From: Glandiceps talaboti
Taxonomy: Eukaryota > Hemichordata > Enteropneusta > Spengelidae
NCBI RefSeq assembly: GCF_964340395.1
Contig: NC_135570.1
Span: 18,210,821 to 18,274,820 of the forward strand
Reading direction: 5' to 3'
DNA: 64,000 bases
The notes below the pieces were generated by a model, which was given only the letters and a program-made list of their open reading frames with translations, did no database searches and had not been told where the DNA came from. The translations under genes and the position numbers were made by a program. Positions within the stretch are counted from its first letter, which is position 1, and every line of letters starts with the position of its first letter. Below are positions 47,951 to 58,099 of this stretch, piece by piece.

Positions 47951-48463
47951 CTAAGGCCCTGTCAATAATATTAATTCTAACTTTTTTTCAGTATGAAATA
48001 ACCGAGACATAGATGTTGGTACAATTTGTTTGTTTATAACGTATATTAAATGAGAGAAATAAGATAATTTTTTCCCATCATTGAATTTTATATAAAAAAT
48101 AACTATTGTTCTCTCATTTTTTTTGTTAAACTCCTCCAGAGTGGGGTCCTGATCAGAGCCTAAAAAATGTTGAATATGGTAAGTTCCTGGTTGAATAAAA
48201 TAATCGGAACTACCACTATCAAATATTACTTTATCCGTGTTTATTATATGAGCATATTCTCTTACTGTTACCTTAACAATTTTTTTATGAACAAATTCAA
48301 TTATTGCAATCTCTGACTCTGATATTTTAGGCTTTGGAGGCGGAATCGGCTTTAATTTAGACATATTATTTTCATATTCTATCTGATATTTAACACCTGG
48401 TATTGTTTTCATAAATTTAAAATCCCTAAGATCTTTAAGAGATAAGTTGAGAGATTTGTTCAT
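47951..48463 (-). CDS. Polinton ORF of unknown function, 170 aa
   Basis: Intact ORF. It has a Pro/Lys-rich segment (KLKPIPPPKPKISES) and then a beta-rich part (IAIIEFVHKKIVKVTVREYA, VIFDSGSSDYFIQPGTYHIQ). The start region MNKSLNLSLKDLRDFKFMKT follows an ATTT-repeat leader. No family is recognised; a beta-rich minor structural protein is possible. Confidence 0.45.
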   Translation of the reverse strand: MNKSLNLSLKDLRDFKFMKTIPGVKYQIEYENNMSKLKPIPPPKPKISESEIAIIEFVHKKIVKVTVREYAHIINTDKVIFDSGSSDYFIQPGTYHIQHFLGSDQDPTLEEFNKKNERTIVIFYIKFNDGKKLSYFSHLIYVINKQIVPTSMSRLFHTEKKLELILLTGP

Positions 48464-48510
48464 TTTATTTATTTATTTATTTATTTATTTTATATATATA
48501 TATTATAAAA

Positions 48511-49515
48511 TTAATCTATAAATACTTTAAAATCTATAAGAATCATACGTTTCAAAGTTATTGTTTTGATATCTATGAACTTTAACCTTTGTGTTATTTC
48601 ATATAACACTTCATTTGCTTTTAACGCTTCTGCTAATTTAGATGACACTTTATTTTCTGTAAAAGTAACATTAATATTCTCGAACTCAATATGAATTTCA
48701 ATAGTTAATAATGTACGTCGGTCACACTTTATTGAAATTCCATCTAAAAGAGTATCGTATTCATCCTCAGTATTTAATTTAATACATTTAATAATAATGG
48801 TACCACTGCTTACTTTCTTTATATTGTTCGTCATCGCACCACTAGCAGTAGACAATTTTAGTTTAGCCTCATCAATAGGTTTCAAACCAAGTACATTAAA
48901 CTGCGCATCATAAAATAAGTTAATATTTCCTTCGTCAATGTCATAACTACAATACCATTCCCCTGAATTAATAATTTTATGAAAAGTATTGTTTGCTGTC
49001 ATTATTGTTCTTATAGAATCCAATTTTAAATGCAGTTTTGGGTTCAACAAGTCTAGTCTAGGATCTGGTTCCTGTAAATAGTGTCTGATATCAGTTAAAC
49101 TAAATGTTTTAGTAGTATCATTATAAATCAACACATAAGGAACTCGGTCAATTAAACCATGATCAATAGTTAATGGTTTTTCGATCAATTCAACAAAGTC
49201 TCGTGATAAATCAAAAGCATAAAACTTGGCATCTCTGTTACTATACGCAAAACCAAATGGTATATGATGTTTCGTTATTTTAAATTCTTCGATTGTCTCA
49301 TCTATATAATTTAAATCTGCTAAATTGTTGGTATGTTCGTGTGATTGAACTGCCGCTGATTCTATATTAAATGATTTAAGTTCATTTTTCCATCTTAAGA
49401 CAAAATCTTTATTATTATGTCGTCCAGATAAATTTGTTGTGTTGTTAACATTTCTGAGAACTTCAATAGCAAGTCCTAATGGTGTTATCATACCTAATCC
49501 AAAATTTGATGGCAT
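48511..49515 (-). CDS. Polinton ORF of unknown function, 334 aa
   Basis: This is the longest intact ORF of the - strand block and its first gene. It reads MPSNFGLGMITPLGLAIEVL at the start, later HHIPFGFAYSNRDAKFYAFD, and ends with beta-rich sequence. No catalytic motif was seen; it lacks the His/Asp/Cys pattern expected of the maturation protease. It is divergently oriented to the minor-capsid-like gene at 49573 across 57 bp. Its size and position suggest a structural protein. The family is unrecognised. Confidence 0.5.
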   Translation of the reverse strand: MPSNFGLGMITPLGLAIEVLRNVNNTTNLSGRHNNKDFVLRWKNELKSFNIESAAVQSHEHTNNLADLNYIDETIEEFKITKHHIPFGFAYSNRDAKFYAFDLSRDFVELIEKPLTIDHGLIDRVPYVLIYNDTTKTFSLTDIRHYLQEPDPRLDLLNPKLHLKLDSIRTIMTANNTFHKIINSGEWYCSYDIDEGNINLFYDAQFNVLGLKPIDEAKLKLSTASGAMTNNIKKVSSGTIIIKCIKLNTEDEYDTLLDGISIKCDRRTLLTIEIHIEFENINVTFTENKVSSKLAEALKANEVLYEITQRLKFIDIKTITLKRMILIDFKVFID

Positions 49516-49572
49516 ATTATAATTCGTATATATTATATATATTATATATATTATATATATTATATAAAAACA
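49516..49572. promoter_or_regulatory. 57-bp divergent promoter region
   Basis: Between the start codons of 49515 (-) and 49573 (+) lies only a repeated ATATATTATATA sequence. Both genes must be transcribed outward from this TATA-rich spacer. Confidence 0.5.
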
Positions 49573-50241
49573 ATGAAGTTGTATATAAACGAAAAATCTA
49601 ATGATATTACTATCAGTTTTACAGAAACGTTGACTGGTTATTCACAGATAAGATTGTTGGAGTGTAAACTATATAATTCCTGGTATAATATTACGAAAGA
49701 AAACAATGAAATTGCCTTTACCGCTAACCTTAAAACGTCAGTTAAAAAAGTAGAACCAGGTAATTACAATGTAGAAACATTATCGCTAGCGATTGGTAGA
49801 TCAAAAATAATTAATTTTAAGAGAATTTTACCAACAGCAAAAACACAGATGGTACTCGGTGATAACGTTAAAGTAGACTTTTCAAAACCTAAGAATTTTG
49901 CGAAAATACTTGGTTTTGAAGAGAAAGAATATATTTCATCAGGTATTAGTCCAAACAAAGCAGATTTTCTTCCTGTGACTGAATACGTAGTTTACTGCGA
50001 TATTATAGATACACCTACTAATTACATCAATGGGAAAAGGTCTAATTATTTACAAATTTTAACGATACAGGAAAATAAGGGTGAAATAGGAGAAGCTGTC
50101 ACTTATTCATTTCCTGCTAATATTCCAGTACCCATCAAGAAAATAAATATAACTAATCTTCGAATTTGGATAACAAATCAAAATAACGAACCAATAGATT
50201 TTAATGGTTGGCCAATTTCATTTCAACTCGAGCTTACTTAA
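49573..50241 (+). CDS. Probable Polinton minor capsid (penton-like jelly-roll) protein, 222 aa
   Basis: Intact ORF with beta-rich sequence. It starts MKLYINEKSNDITISFTETL, has GNYNVETLSLAIG, TAKTQMVLGDNVKVDFSKPK and a C-terminal block ITNLRIWITNQNNEPIDFNG ending FQLELT. The NLR.WITNQNNEPIDFNG ending is one I associate with a single-jelly-roll minor capsid protein in Polintons and related elements. This is recall, not an alignment. It is the first gene of the right + strand block. Confidence 0.55.
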   Translation: MKLYINEKSNDITISFTETLTGYSQIRLLECKLYNSWYNITKENNEIAFTANLKTSVKKVEPGNYNVETLSLAIGRSKIINFKRILPTAKTQMVLGDNVKVDFSKPKNFAKILGFEEKEYISSGISPNKADFLPVTEYVVYCDIIDTPTNYINGKRSNYLQILTIQENKGEIGEAVTYSFPANIPVPIKKINITNLRIWITNQNNEPIDFNGWPISFQLELT

Positions 50242-50357
50242 AGTTACTTACATATGTAAAAGTTAGTAACTATATGTAGTATACTATGTCGTAACTATAA
50301 TTCACAATTAGAGAGAGAAAAACACAGGGTATATACACACATTCAAAGTATTATACA
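50242..50357 (+). promoter_or_regulatory. Spacer with palindromic TGTAGTATACTATGTC and candidate promoter
   Basis: TGTAGTATACTATGTC at about 50275-50290 follows the minor-capsid-like gene. Its reverse complement GACATAGTATACTACA recurs at about 54476-54491 after the polymerase gene, suggesting a 3'-end signal. GTATATACACACA at 50329-50341 matches the sequence before the ORF at 33925. Confidence 0.4.
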
Positions 50358-50723
50358 ATGTGAGTTAAATGTGATTCTTGTAATCGTTCAGCACCTGAGT
50401 ATATATGTGAAATATGTAATAGACATTTTAAACATCGGCATAATTTAAATAGACATAAAAACACTAGAAAATGTTTCAAGAAAAATAAAATTCAATATAT
50501 CGATGTATGCCCAACATGCGAACGTGTTTTCCCTGAGTTTACTTGTAATAAATGTAAATTTGCTTACAAATATGAATGTCATTTAAATAAACATTTTAAC
50601 AGAAGTACACCTTGCGTTAAACAACCTAAGAGATATATTTGTGAATGTGATAAAGAATTAGGTAGCTATTTTGCGTTGTATAGACATAGAAAAAAAACTT
50701 GTAATTTACAATTAAATAAATAA
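50358..50723 (+). pseudogene. Polinton zinc-finger protein with stop right after the ATG
   Basis: ATG at 50358 is followed at once by TGA (50361-50363). The frame then stays open to 50723. It encodes paired-cysteine fingers: CEICNRHFKHRHNLNRHKNT ending in a Cys (C2HC spacing), CPTCERVF, CNKCKFAYKYECHLNKHFNR (again C..C then H then C) and CECDKE....YRHRKKTC. It is probably a DNA-binding protein. It lies between the minor-capsid-like gene and the polymerase on the same strand. The TGA may be a mutation; alternatively AAT|GTGAGT could be a splice donor, which seems less likely. Confidence 0.55.
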
Positions 50724-50763
50724 AAACTTTAATGGATATAAATCTTTTTTTACATTATATAAC

Positions 50764-53700
50764 ATGGCAAAGATTTTGAACCCACGCATTAACCGAATGA
50801 TAACAGTTGGTAGACGTGTGTACAATAAACTTATACGGAATGGCGATTTACAACCTTTACCTAAGAATATTTTGGATTGGTCAGTGCCTGATAATCTTAC
50901 TCGACCATTAACGGAACAATATATCATTAATCCTATTACCAAACGTATGGTTAAAATAGGTAATGATACATATCAAACTCTTATTAATAAAGGTTATCGT
51001 CATGTTGGTGTTCTAATACCACCTAGATATCATGAACTTGAGAGAGCTTTTAATGGATATGTGAAGTCGTATGAAATTGTTATTACTGAAAAGGAACTTC
51101 ATTCACAGTTAAATGAAAATAAATATTTAATAAAACAAATCTTAGAACAAAATTTAGAAGATCAAGGTGGAATAAAAGCTATATTAACCTTAAAAATAAA
51201 ATATGTTAAATATGATCAAAATATGGAGACAGAAATAACAAATGATGATTATTTTAATAGTAGTCTATTGCAAATTATAAATACTGACCAAATAGATGAA
51301 CAAATTAATGCAAGTTACGAAAGAATAATTGAACGCATCGCTAAATGGCTACGTGAAGGATCTGGTTGGCAAATAAAAACACTTCTTAAATTTTATGTAA
51401 ATATTGTAAGATACGAACCTCTACAAGGTAACTCATATATCAAATTACCAAAAGAACTATAACACCCAATGAAAGGCCCCATTAACATCCAAAATAATGA
51501 CAATGAATGTTTTAGATGGTGTCATTTAGCGTATAAGTTTCCAGTTGAAATTGATAAATATAGGCCATCTAAATACAAACAACATATCGATGATGTAGAT
51601 TATAAAGGAATAACATTCCCAGTAACAATAAAACCAATTCCTAAAATTGAAAACCAAAATAATTTATCGATTTCTGTATTTGGGTATAACGATAAAAAAG
51701 CATATCCAATTTATGTTAGTAAACAAACTAGTAAAGACCATCTTGATTTATTACTATTAACTCATGGTAATAATCAAAAACATTATGTTTGGATCAAAGA
51801 CTTTAATCGATTCATGCATGGTATAACAAATCATGATGGAAGAAAGCATTTTTTTTAGATATTGTTTACAGCATTTTACAACTGTAGAGATTTTAAATCA
51901 ACATATTCCTATTTGTTTTGAAATAAATAAGACGCAAGCTATACGAATGCCAATTGAGGAATATAAATGGTTATCATTTAAAAATTTCCCAAAACAATGA
52001 AATGCACCATTTGTTATTTACGCAGATTTCGAATCTATAACTGAAAAAGTAAATACTAGTAATACGGTATTCATGCAACATTATCAAAAACACGAAGTAT
52101 GTAGTTTTGGATATAAACTTGTTTGTTGTTACGATGACACATTTAGTAAAGAAAGTGTTATTTATAGAGGATCAGATGCATCTAAGAAATTTATGGAAAT
52201 GATGTTATCGGAAGTTGATTATTGTAATAATATTAAACAGCGACATTTTGATAAGCCTTTGTGTATGAGTAAAAACGATGAAAACTGTTTCCAAAAAGCG
52301 ACGCAATGTCATATTTGTGAAAAATTATACGAAAAAGATTGTATACGAGTCCATGATCATTGCCATATTACCGGTAAATACTGTGGTTCAGCGCATGAAT
52401 CCTGTAATATCAATTTTCAAGTAACTAAGAAAATACCCGTTATATTCCACAACTTAAAGGGATATGACAGTCATTTCATCGTACAAACTCTTGAAAATTT
52501 TGATGAAAAGATTAATATTATCCCACATTCTATGGAAAAGTTCATGGCTATAATGATTGGTACTCATTTAGTCTTCATAGATAGTTTAAATTTCTTGAAT
52601 GCTTCTTTAGAAAAATTAGTAAGTAACACGAGTGATTTCAAATACACAAAACAGGAATTTCCAGACAGTTTAAAATTACTAACGAGAAAGGGTGTGTATC
52701 CCTATGATTATATGGATTCCACCAAAAAATTCAATGATATTAATCTTCCATTAAAAGAAACATTTTATTCTATTCTAAATGAGACTGGTATTACTGATGA
52801 AGATTATAAGCATGCGCAAGATATTTGGAAGTATTTTAATATGCAAACCATGGGTGATTATCATGACTTATATCTTAAAACTGATGTATTATTATTAACT
52901 GATGTATTTGAAAATTTCCGAAAGACATGCAATCTATACTATAATCTCGATCCCTGCCATTACTTCAGTGCTCCAGGTTTATCTTGGGATGCGTGTTTAA
53001 AAATGACTAAAATTAATCTCGAATTATTAACGGATATAGATATGCATCTCTTCATAGAAAAAGGTCTTCGTGGTGGTATTTCTTATATATCCGCTGGTCA
53101 TGCAAAGGCAAACAATCCATACATGAAAGATTATGATCCTACTCAGGAATCAAAATATACCATGTATTTAGATGCAAATAATCTATATGGTTGGGCAATG
53201 GTTCAATCTTTACCAACGGATGGATTTAAATGGGTTGATGTAAATGAGCTTGACTGTAAAGACTGTATAAACTTAGACTTTTTAAGTAATTATACCAATG
53301 AAAGTGACCATGGATTAATCCTTGAAGTTGATCTTGAATATCCTAACGAGTTGCATGATCTCCACAATGATTATCCTTTAGCACCTGAGAGATTATGTAT
53401 TACTGAAGACATGTTATCTCTGCATAACAAAAAGATACTTGACTTATTTAATATCAAATGTGGAAATATAGAGAAATTAACTACAACTTTGAAACCAAAA
53501 AGGAATTACGTACTTCATTTCAAAAACTTAAAACAATATTTATCACTCGGTTTAAAAGTCACTAAAATCCACAGAGCTATTAAGTTTAACCAATCAAAGT
53601 GGATGTCGCAATACATTTTATTTAACACGGAAAAAAGAAAGAAAGCTAAAAATGCCTTCGAAAAAGATTTCTTCAAACTAATGAATAACTCTGTATTTGG

Positions 53701-54449
53701 ACGAACCATGATGAATGTACGTAAGCATCGTAATATAAAATTATGTACAACAGAAAAACAAATAAACAAATTAGTAGCTAAACCAACGTTTGTTACGCAA
53801 AAAATTATAACTAAAGGATTGGTTGCTGTTGAAAATAAAAAGGAAAGATTAACTTTAAATCAACCTTTATACGTTGGAATGTGTATTCTTGATTTGTCTA
53901 AAACTTTAATGTATGACTTTCATTACAACTATATCAAAGAAAAATATGGTTCAAAAGCAAAGTTGTTATTCACAGATACCGATTCATTAATGTACGAAAT
54001 TAAAGCCGTTGATCCATATAAAGATTTCTATCAAGACAAAGACCTGTTCGATAATAGTGATTACTCATCTGAGAGTCCATACTATTTTGATTATAATAAA
54101 AAGATAATCGGCAAAATGAAAGATGAATGTGCCGATTTACCAATCACTGAATTTATTGGGCTTCGAAGTAAAATGTATTCTTATATCACAGAAACTTCAT
54201 CAACTCGAAAAGCAAAAGGAATGAAAAAGATAGTTATTTAAAAAAAATATTACTCACGAAGAATATAAGACCATACTTTTTGAAAATTTACAAATAAAAC
54301 ATTCCATGAATACTATACGATCGAAAAATCATCAGATTGGTAGTTACAAAATCAATAAGACTTCTCTAAGTTGCTTCAGTGATAAACGTTATGTTCCTAA
54401 TCATCGTAACACGTTAGCATATGGTCATGTTGATTTAGGTAAACGTTAG
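50764..54449 (+). pseudogene. Protein-primed family-B DNA polymerase (PolB), broken
   Basis: The replicative polymerase of Polintons. The N-terminal region is 50764-51459 and continues in frame past a TAA (51460-51462) to 51858. A T-run at 51849-51857 shifts the frame and a TGA lies at 51998-52000. The 722-codon ORF 52073-54241 has most of the catalytic part. Exonuclease motifs: YADFESI (about 52018-52038), NLKGYDSHF (about 52452), YLKTDVLLL (about 52870). Polymerase motifs: YLDANNLYGW (about 53165), NNSVFGRTM (about 53684), FTDTDSL (about 53970). A zinc/HNH-like insert CHICEKLY...DHCHITGKYCG lies at 52308-52410. An A-run at 54240-54248 shifts the last ~65 codons to the TAG at 54447-54449. 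All catalytic residues are intact, yet no complete enzyme can be made. Confidence 0.93.
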
Positions 54450-55619
54450 TAACCGTTATAGTATACTACATATATGACATAGTATACTACAGTTTACATA
54501 TAGTATAACTATGATTGATAGTGTTACTGTGTTTATGTTAAACATTTAAAAAAAAAAAATACCTAGTACGCTGTTGTACAGACTTTTTTTCTTTTCTATT
54601 TTTTTGGTGTCAATCAAATCTCAATTTACTCTCGCACAATTAGTACAGGTTTGATTACTTTTAGTTAATTGTCAATTTCAATTATTTATTGAGATCGAGA
54701 CTTTTGTGTACACATAACAATTTTAACTATGTTATGTGTACACAAAATTTTTTCTGTCTGTTACAACAGCGGCCAAGCACTAGGTTTTGCTATGGTTTCT
54801 CGCTACGCCTGTCTTAGGTTGATACCCACACGAGTACACTTACCCGTCGTCGGCTGACAGATTCTGAAACCATAGCGGGCGCTGCGCAATGAGCCAATTA
54901 TATACAATTTTTTTCCTTTATATAGGTACCATAGGTCCCACCCAGCCAGTACTTCATTTCACTCATTTCACTCTATCTACGGTTTGAGTGTTTTCAATAA
55001 TGCATTTATTAATACTTTTATTAACAGTTAATGTTGGTGAAAATAATGTACAAATATACAATCAATTATAGGTTAATAATTATATAACTAAAACCATAAA
55101 ATTTTAACTAAATTTTGTGTAATTCTCATTAATTTGTTTTTTCTTGTTCACAGTAGCCGAAGAGCATCATGGGTATTTCTAAGAAAAAATGAGTCAGAGT
55201 TAGATTATATCACCAGTGACCTTATTTTCAACATTTTCAACTCGCCGTAACTTTCACTAGAGTCCACCATTTTAGATACTGTAAACAACCAAACTTTTAT
55301 TGACATCTCTTCATTCATGTTAGCAACATAAATTTTGAAATTACATTTAAAAATACTGATTTTATGCCGAATTCGGGACACATACTTAGGCCCAGAAGTA
55401 AAAAATCACGGTGAGTTGCTTCAACTCTAGTGCGTAAACAACTATACAAATGGACCATAAATAATCTATTGTAAGCCCTCTATTGAAAGCTTAAGTAGCT
55501 TATTATAAACCTATTAACCTTTGACTGAACATCCTTGAAACGTGACAGCTTCAAGGTATTCATACAATATAATGAAGCATGACGAAACAACAATGTATTC
55601 ACAATAGACTGCACTGCAC
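54450..55619. other. Right subterminal non-coding region of the Polinton
   Basis: No ORF is seen. It contains the GTAGTATACTAC-type palindromes just after the polymerase gene, a perfect hairpin at 54702-54747, and a less AT-rich stretch (54770-54960) that differs in composition from the Polinton genes. The stretch may be an inserted piece. Confidence 0.45.
54702..54747. repeat. Perfect 18-bp-arm hairpin
   Basis: TTTTGTGTACACATAACA and its exact reverse complement are separated by a 10-base loop. It lies in the non-coding region between the polymerase gene and the right TIR. It could be a transcript-end or replication structure. Confidence 0.7.
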
Positions 55620-55834
55620 TATTCAAATGGCTTTCTACGATTGCGTCCTACGATTACACACTAACGCTTATTTTGCCTTATAACGGATTTAAACGGGACA
55701 TGTCGCTTTAAACCGGTTAAAACTGGTTTAAAAATCAATTTTAGTACCGTTTTAAGTCTTATTTTGCCTTAAAATTGATTAAATAAAGGGTATGTTGTTT
55801 TAACTGCGCCAAAATTGTCATTTATTATACTACT
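55615..55834 (-). repeat. Polinton right terminal inverted repeat
   Basis: Reverse complement of the left end, with a few substitutions and small indels. It carries two copies of CTTATTTTGCCTT (55667-55679, 55758-55770). The following AGCCTC (55835-55840) is the target duplication. Confidence 0.9.
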
Positions 55835-55840
55835 AGCCTC

Positions 55841-56635
55841 AATGCGCTTTACAAAACTGAGAAGAAGAAGAAGAAGAAGAAGAAGAAGAAGAAGAAGAAG
55901 AAGAAGAAGAAGAAGAAGAAAAAAAAAATCTTGATTTGCATAGAAATCAAAACCAAAACCAAAAACTTGACGTTCACTATTGATTACTATTAAAAGTACA
56001 ATATGTCCTGAACGTTTGTAGACAAGAGTATGGCACAAACTTAATTTGAAAAAAAACGACAACTTGAAATTCACTCAAAAACAAAACTTATTGATTACTG
56101 CATGTAAAAGTATAGTATGTTCTAAAAGTTTGTAAACAAGTATGTCTTTAGTTGGGACTTGAATGTTTCGATCGATACCGCTCTCCTAATGTGAATTGGG
56201 TGAGAGTTCCATAACTTAGGACCGGCAACAGAGAAGGCGCGATCTCTGTACGTGGTAGTTGCAACACGTGGAATGGCAAGTGTAAGATGAGTACTAGAAC
56301 GTAGGGCATGCGTTGGCTTGTGTATGGGTATTAGTTCAATGATGTAGGATGGTGACGAGCAAGATTTTGTATACAATATGTTGACGTACAGGTAACCAAT
56401 GAAGATTATGTAATACTGGTGAGACATGATCATATTTACGTAGTTTGACAACAAGTCTAGCAGCTGTGTTCTGCACACATTGAAGTTTGTTGATCTCTTT
56501 GTCTGGTAATCCATAGAGGATGGAATTGCAATAATCCAGCCTAGAGGTAACAAATGCATGGATTAGTCTTTCGGTGCTGGTATTGTCGAGGTACTTTCTA
56601 ATTTGGCCGATCTTTCGAATGGCTAGGGATACTGT
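55841..56635 (-). mobile_element. CR1/L2-like LINE, 3' part
   Basis: This continues the LINE at 60442-62320. It encodes the region after the RT (IRKIGQIRKYLDNTSTERLI, VTSRLDYCNSILYGLPDKEI, QNTAARLV, LHWLPVRQHI) and the C-terminus FKSQLKTYLFTNF at 56122, with one frame change near 56340. The 3' untranslated part includes a (GAA)n run at 55859-55922. The final tail lies beyond the Polinton at 33494-33538. Confidence 0.8.
55859..55922. repeat. (GAA)n microsatellite
   Basis: An uninterrupted GAA run in the LINE 3' region, 25 bp from the Polinton edge. Confidence 0.95.
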
Positions 56636-56639
56636 GTAC

Positions 56640-56867
56640 AACCGACATTTGTAATAATTGCCGAAATTTGTAATAAACCGAAATTTGTAATAAAATTGCC
56701 GACATTTGTAATAAATTGCCGATATTTGTAATAAACTGACCACATTTGTAATAAATTCTGTGAACGACAATTGTAATAAAAATAGCCGATATTTATAATA
56801 AATTTCAGAAAAAATTGTGTAATAAACCTGCCGAAATTTGTAATAAAAAAAAAGTTAAGGGGGTTCC
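56640..56867 (-). repeat. Left TIR of the TTACAAATGTCGG element
   Basis: About ten irregularly spaced copies of a motif like GCCGACATTTGTAATAAA, ending near AAAGTTAAGGGGGTT. The right TIR carries the same units in inverted order. Confidence 0.8.
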
Positions 56868-56994
56868 TCTCTGACTTTCAAAGAAATGGAGTTACTCATT
56901 CTAAACTTAGAAGGGATTTAAAATATTGTCATTACAGGCTTCCTAGAATTAATTTACAACAATTATGTCAGCCACTTAGATCTTTGAGTCTTTG

Positions 56995-56995
<1 letters not shown>

Positions 56996-57030
<35 letters not shown>

Positions 57031-57160
57031 CCAACCAATAAATCAATCAATCAATCAATCAACTTGTTGGTTGGTTGGCTGGTTGGCTGGTCGGTTGGTT
57101 GACTGACTGACTGACTGACTGACTGACTGGCTGACTGACTGGCTGACTGACTGACGGAGG
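56996..57160. repeat. (AATC)n, (GGTT)n and (GACT)n microsatellites
   Basis: Successive tetranucleotide runs. (CAAT) repeats at 56996-57060 pair with the inverted (GGTTGGTT) sequence that follows; GACT repeats run to about 57155. Confidence 0.9.
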
Positions 57161-58090
57161 GATGGAAAGACGGGCGTATGGAGGGTAGCTAAAAAGTAAT
57201 TTCAGTCTGTTTTCTAACCTGATTTTATCTAGAGTTCTTAAATCTTACTTCCTCTAGTGTACAAGCGGCGAATGTATGAGTTGTTTGTGATTGTGAAGGC
57301 TTCTGAGTGATGAATGAATATACGAACTAGCATCATCAATCCATCACTTGATCAACACTTCGTGCTTGTATGATCGAATGTATATATTTTAATCATTGCG
57401 GACAAAGTGTTGGTTGGTTGGTTAGCTGGTCGGTTGACTACCAACAAACTGATTTCTCTAGAAATCTTAGAAACGGCGATTTCACAACCCATTTTATGGT
57501 GCATTTGGGGGCAAAAATTGAAAGCTTCATAATGGCTTGAGAAGTAATTGGTATGAGTAATTTTTAAAAACAAGTTAGTTAGTATATCAATAAGTCTACA
57601 GGGACATATTCTTGTCCGTGAGTGTGAAGATTAATATGCATAAAGGCAAATATTTCAGACATCATACATTACGGACACTTGGTGTTATGGATACTGTATA
57701 TCGCTATATCTCGCCTAAGTCTAGCGACACACACACCAGTTTCCATTTTCGATTATTGTTGGTCTGTGAACTAATTGTACTTATGTATAAAAAGAAACAT
57801 AATCACTTGCCAATATTTGCCTGATGGTTTTATTAACACAAGCCTATGACAGGCCAACCAACGATAAACTCTGATATGTAAAGGAAGAATTTTGGATTTG
57901 AATCATAGAAGTAAATACATAACAATATAGTTCTGTATCAATTTTTGGTGCTAAATACCAATGCAAAACTTCCCTGGCTTAACTTGTAGAATAAGTTCTT
58001 ACACAGGGAATTTTAATAAAGTTTCTTAGATCCAGGTGTTTAATTTGTTGAAATCTAGGATTGGTGAAGATGAGGCATTGATTGTAAATT
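57161..58090. other. Unique interior of the satellite element
   Basis: No gene was recognised. A second GGTTGGTTAGCTGGTCGGTT patch lies at 57411-57436, echoing 57065-57095. Confidence 0.4.
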
Positions 58091-58099
58091 TTTATTGTC

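Larger units (their letters stand above)
33545..55834. mobile_element. Polinton/Maverick DNA transposon, 22,290 bp
   Basis: The ends are long inverted repeats starting AGTAGTATAATAAATGACAA. Both flanks carry the 6-bp duplication AGCCTC (33539-33544, 55835-55840). A 6-bp duplication and a 5'-AG terminus are characteristic of Polintons. The interior encodes the defining set: retroviral-type integrase, protein-primed family-B DNA polymerase, packaging ATPase and capsid-type proteins. It is AT-rich compared with its flanks. Genes 34475-49515 are on the - strand; 33925-34437 and 49573-54449 are on the + strand. Several genes are broken and one is split by an insertion, so this copy is not autonomous as sequenced. 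Confidence 0.95.

Noticed and set aside
33545-55834. A free nucleocytoplasmic virus or bacterial phage genome
   Set aside because: TIRs with a 6-bp duplication, an rve integrase and an eukaryotic insertion site identify an integrated Polinton.
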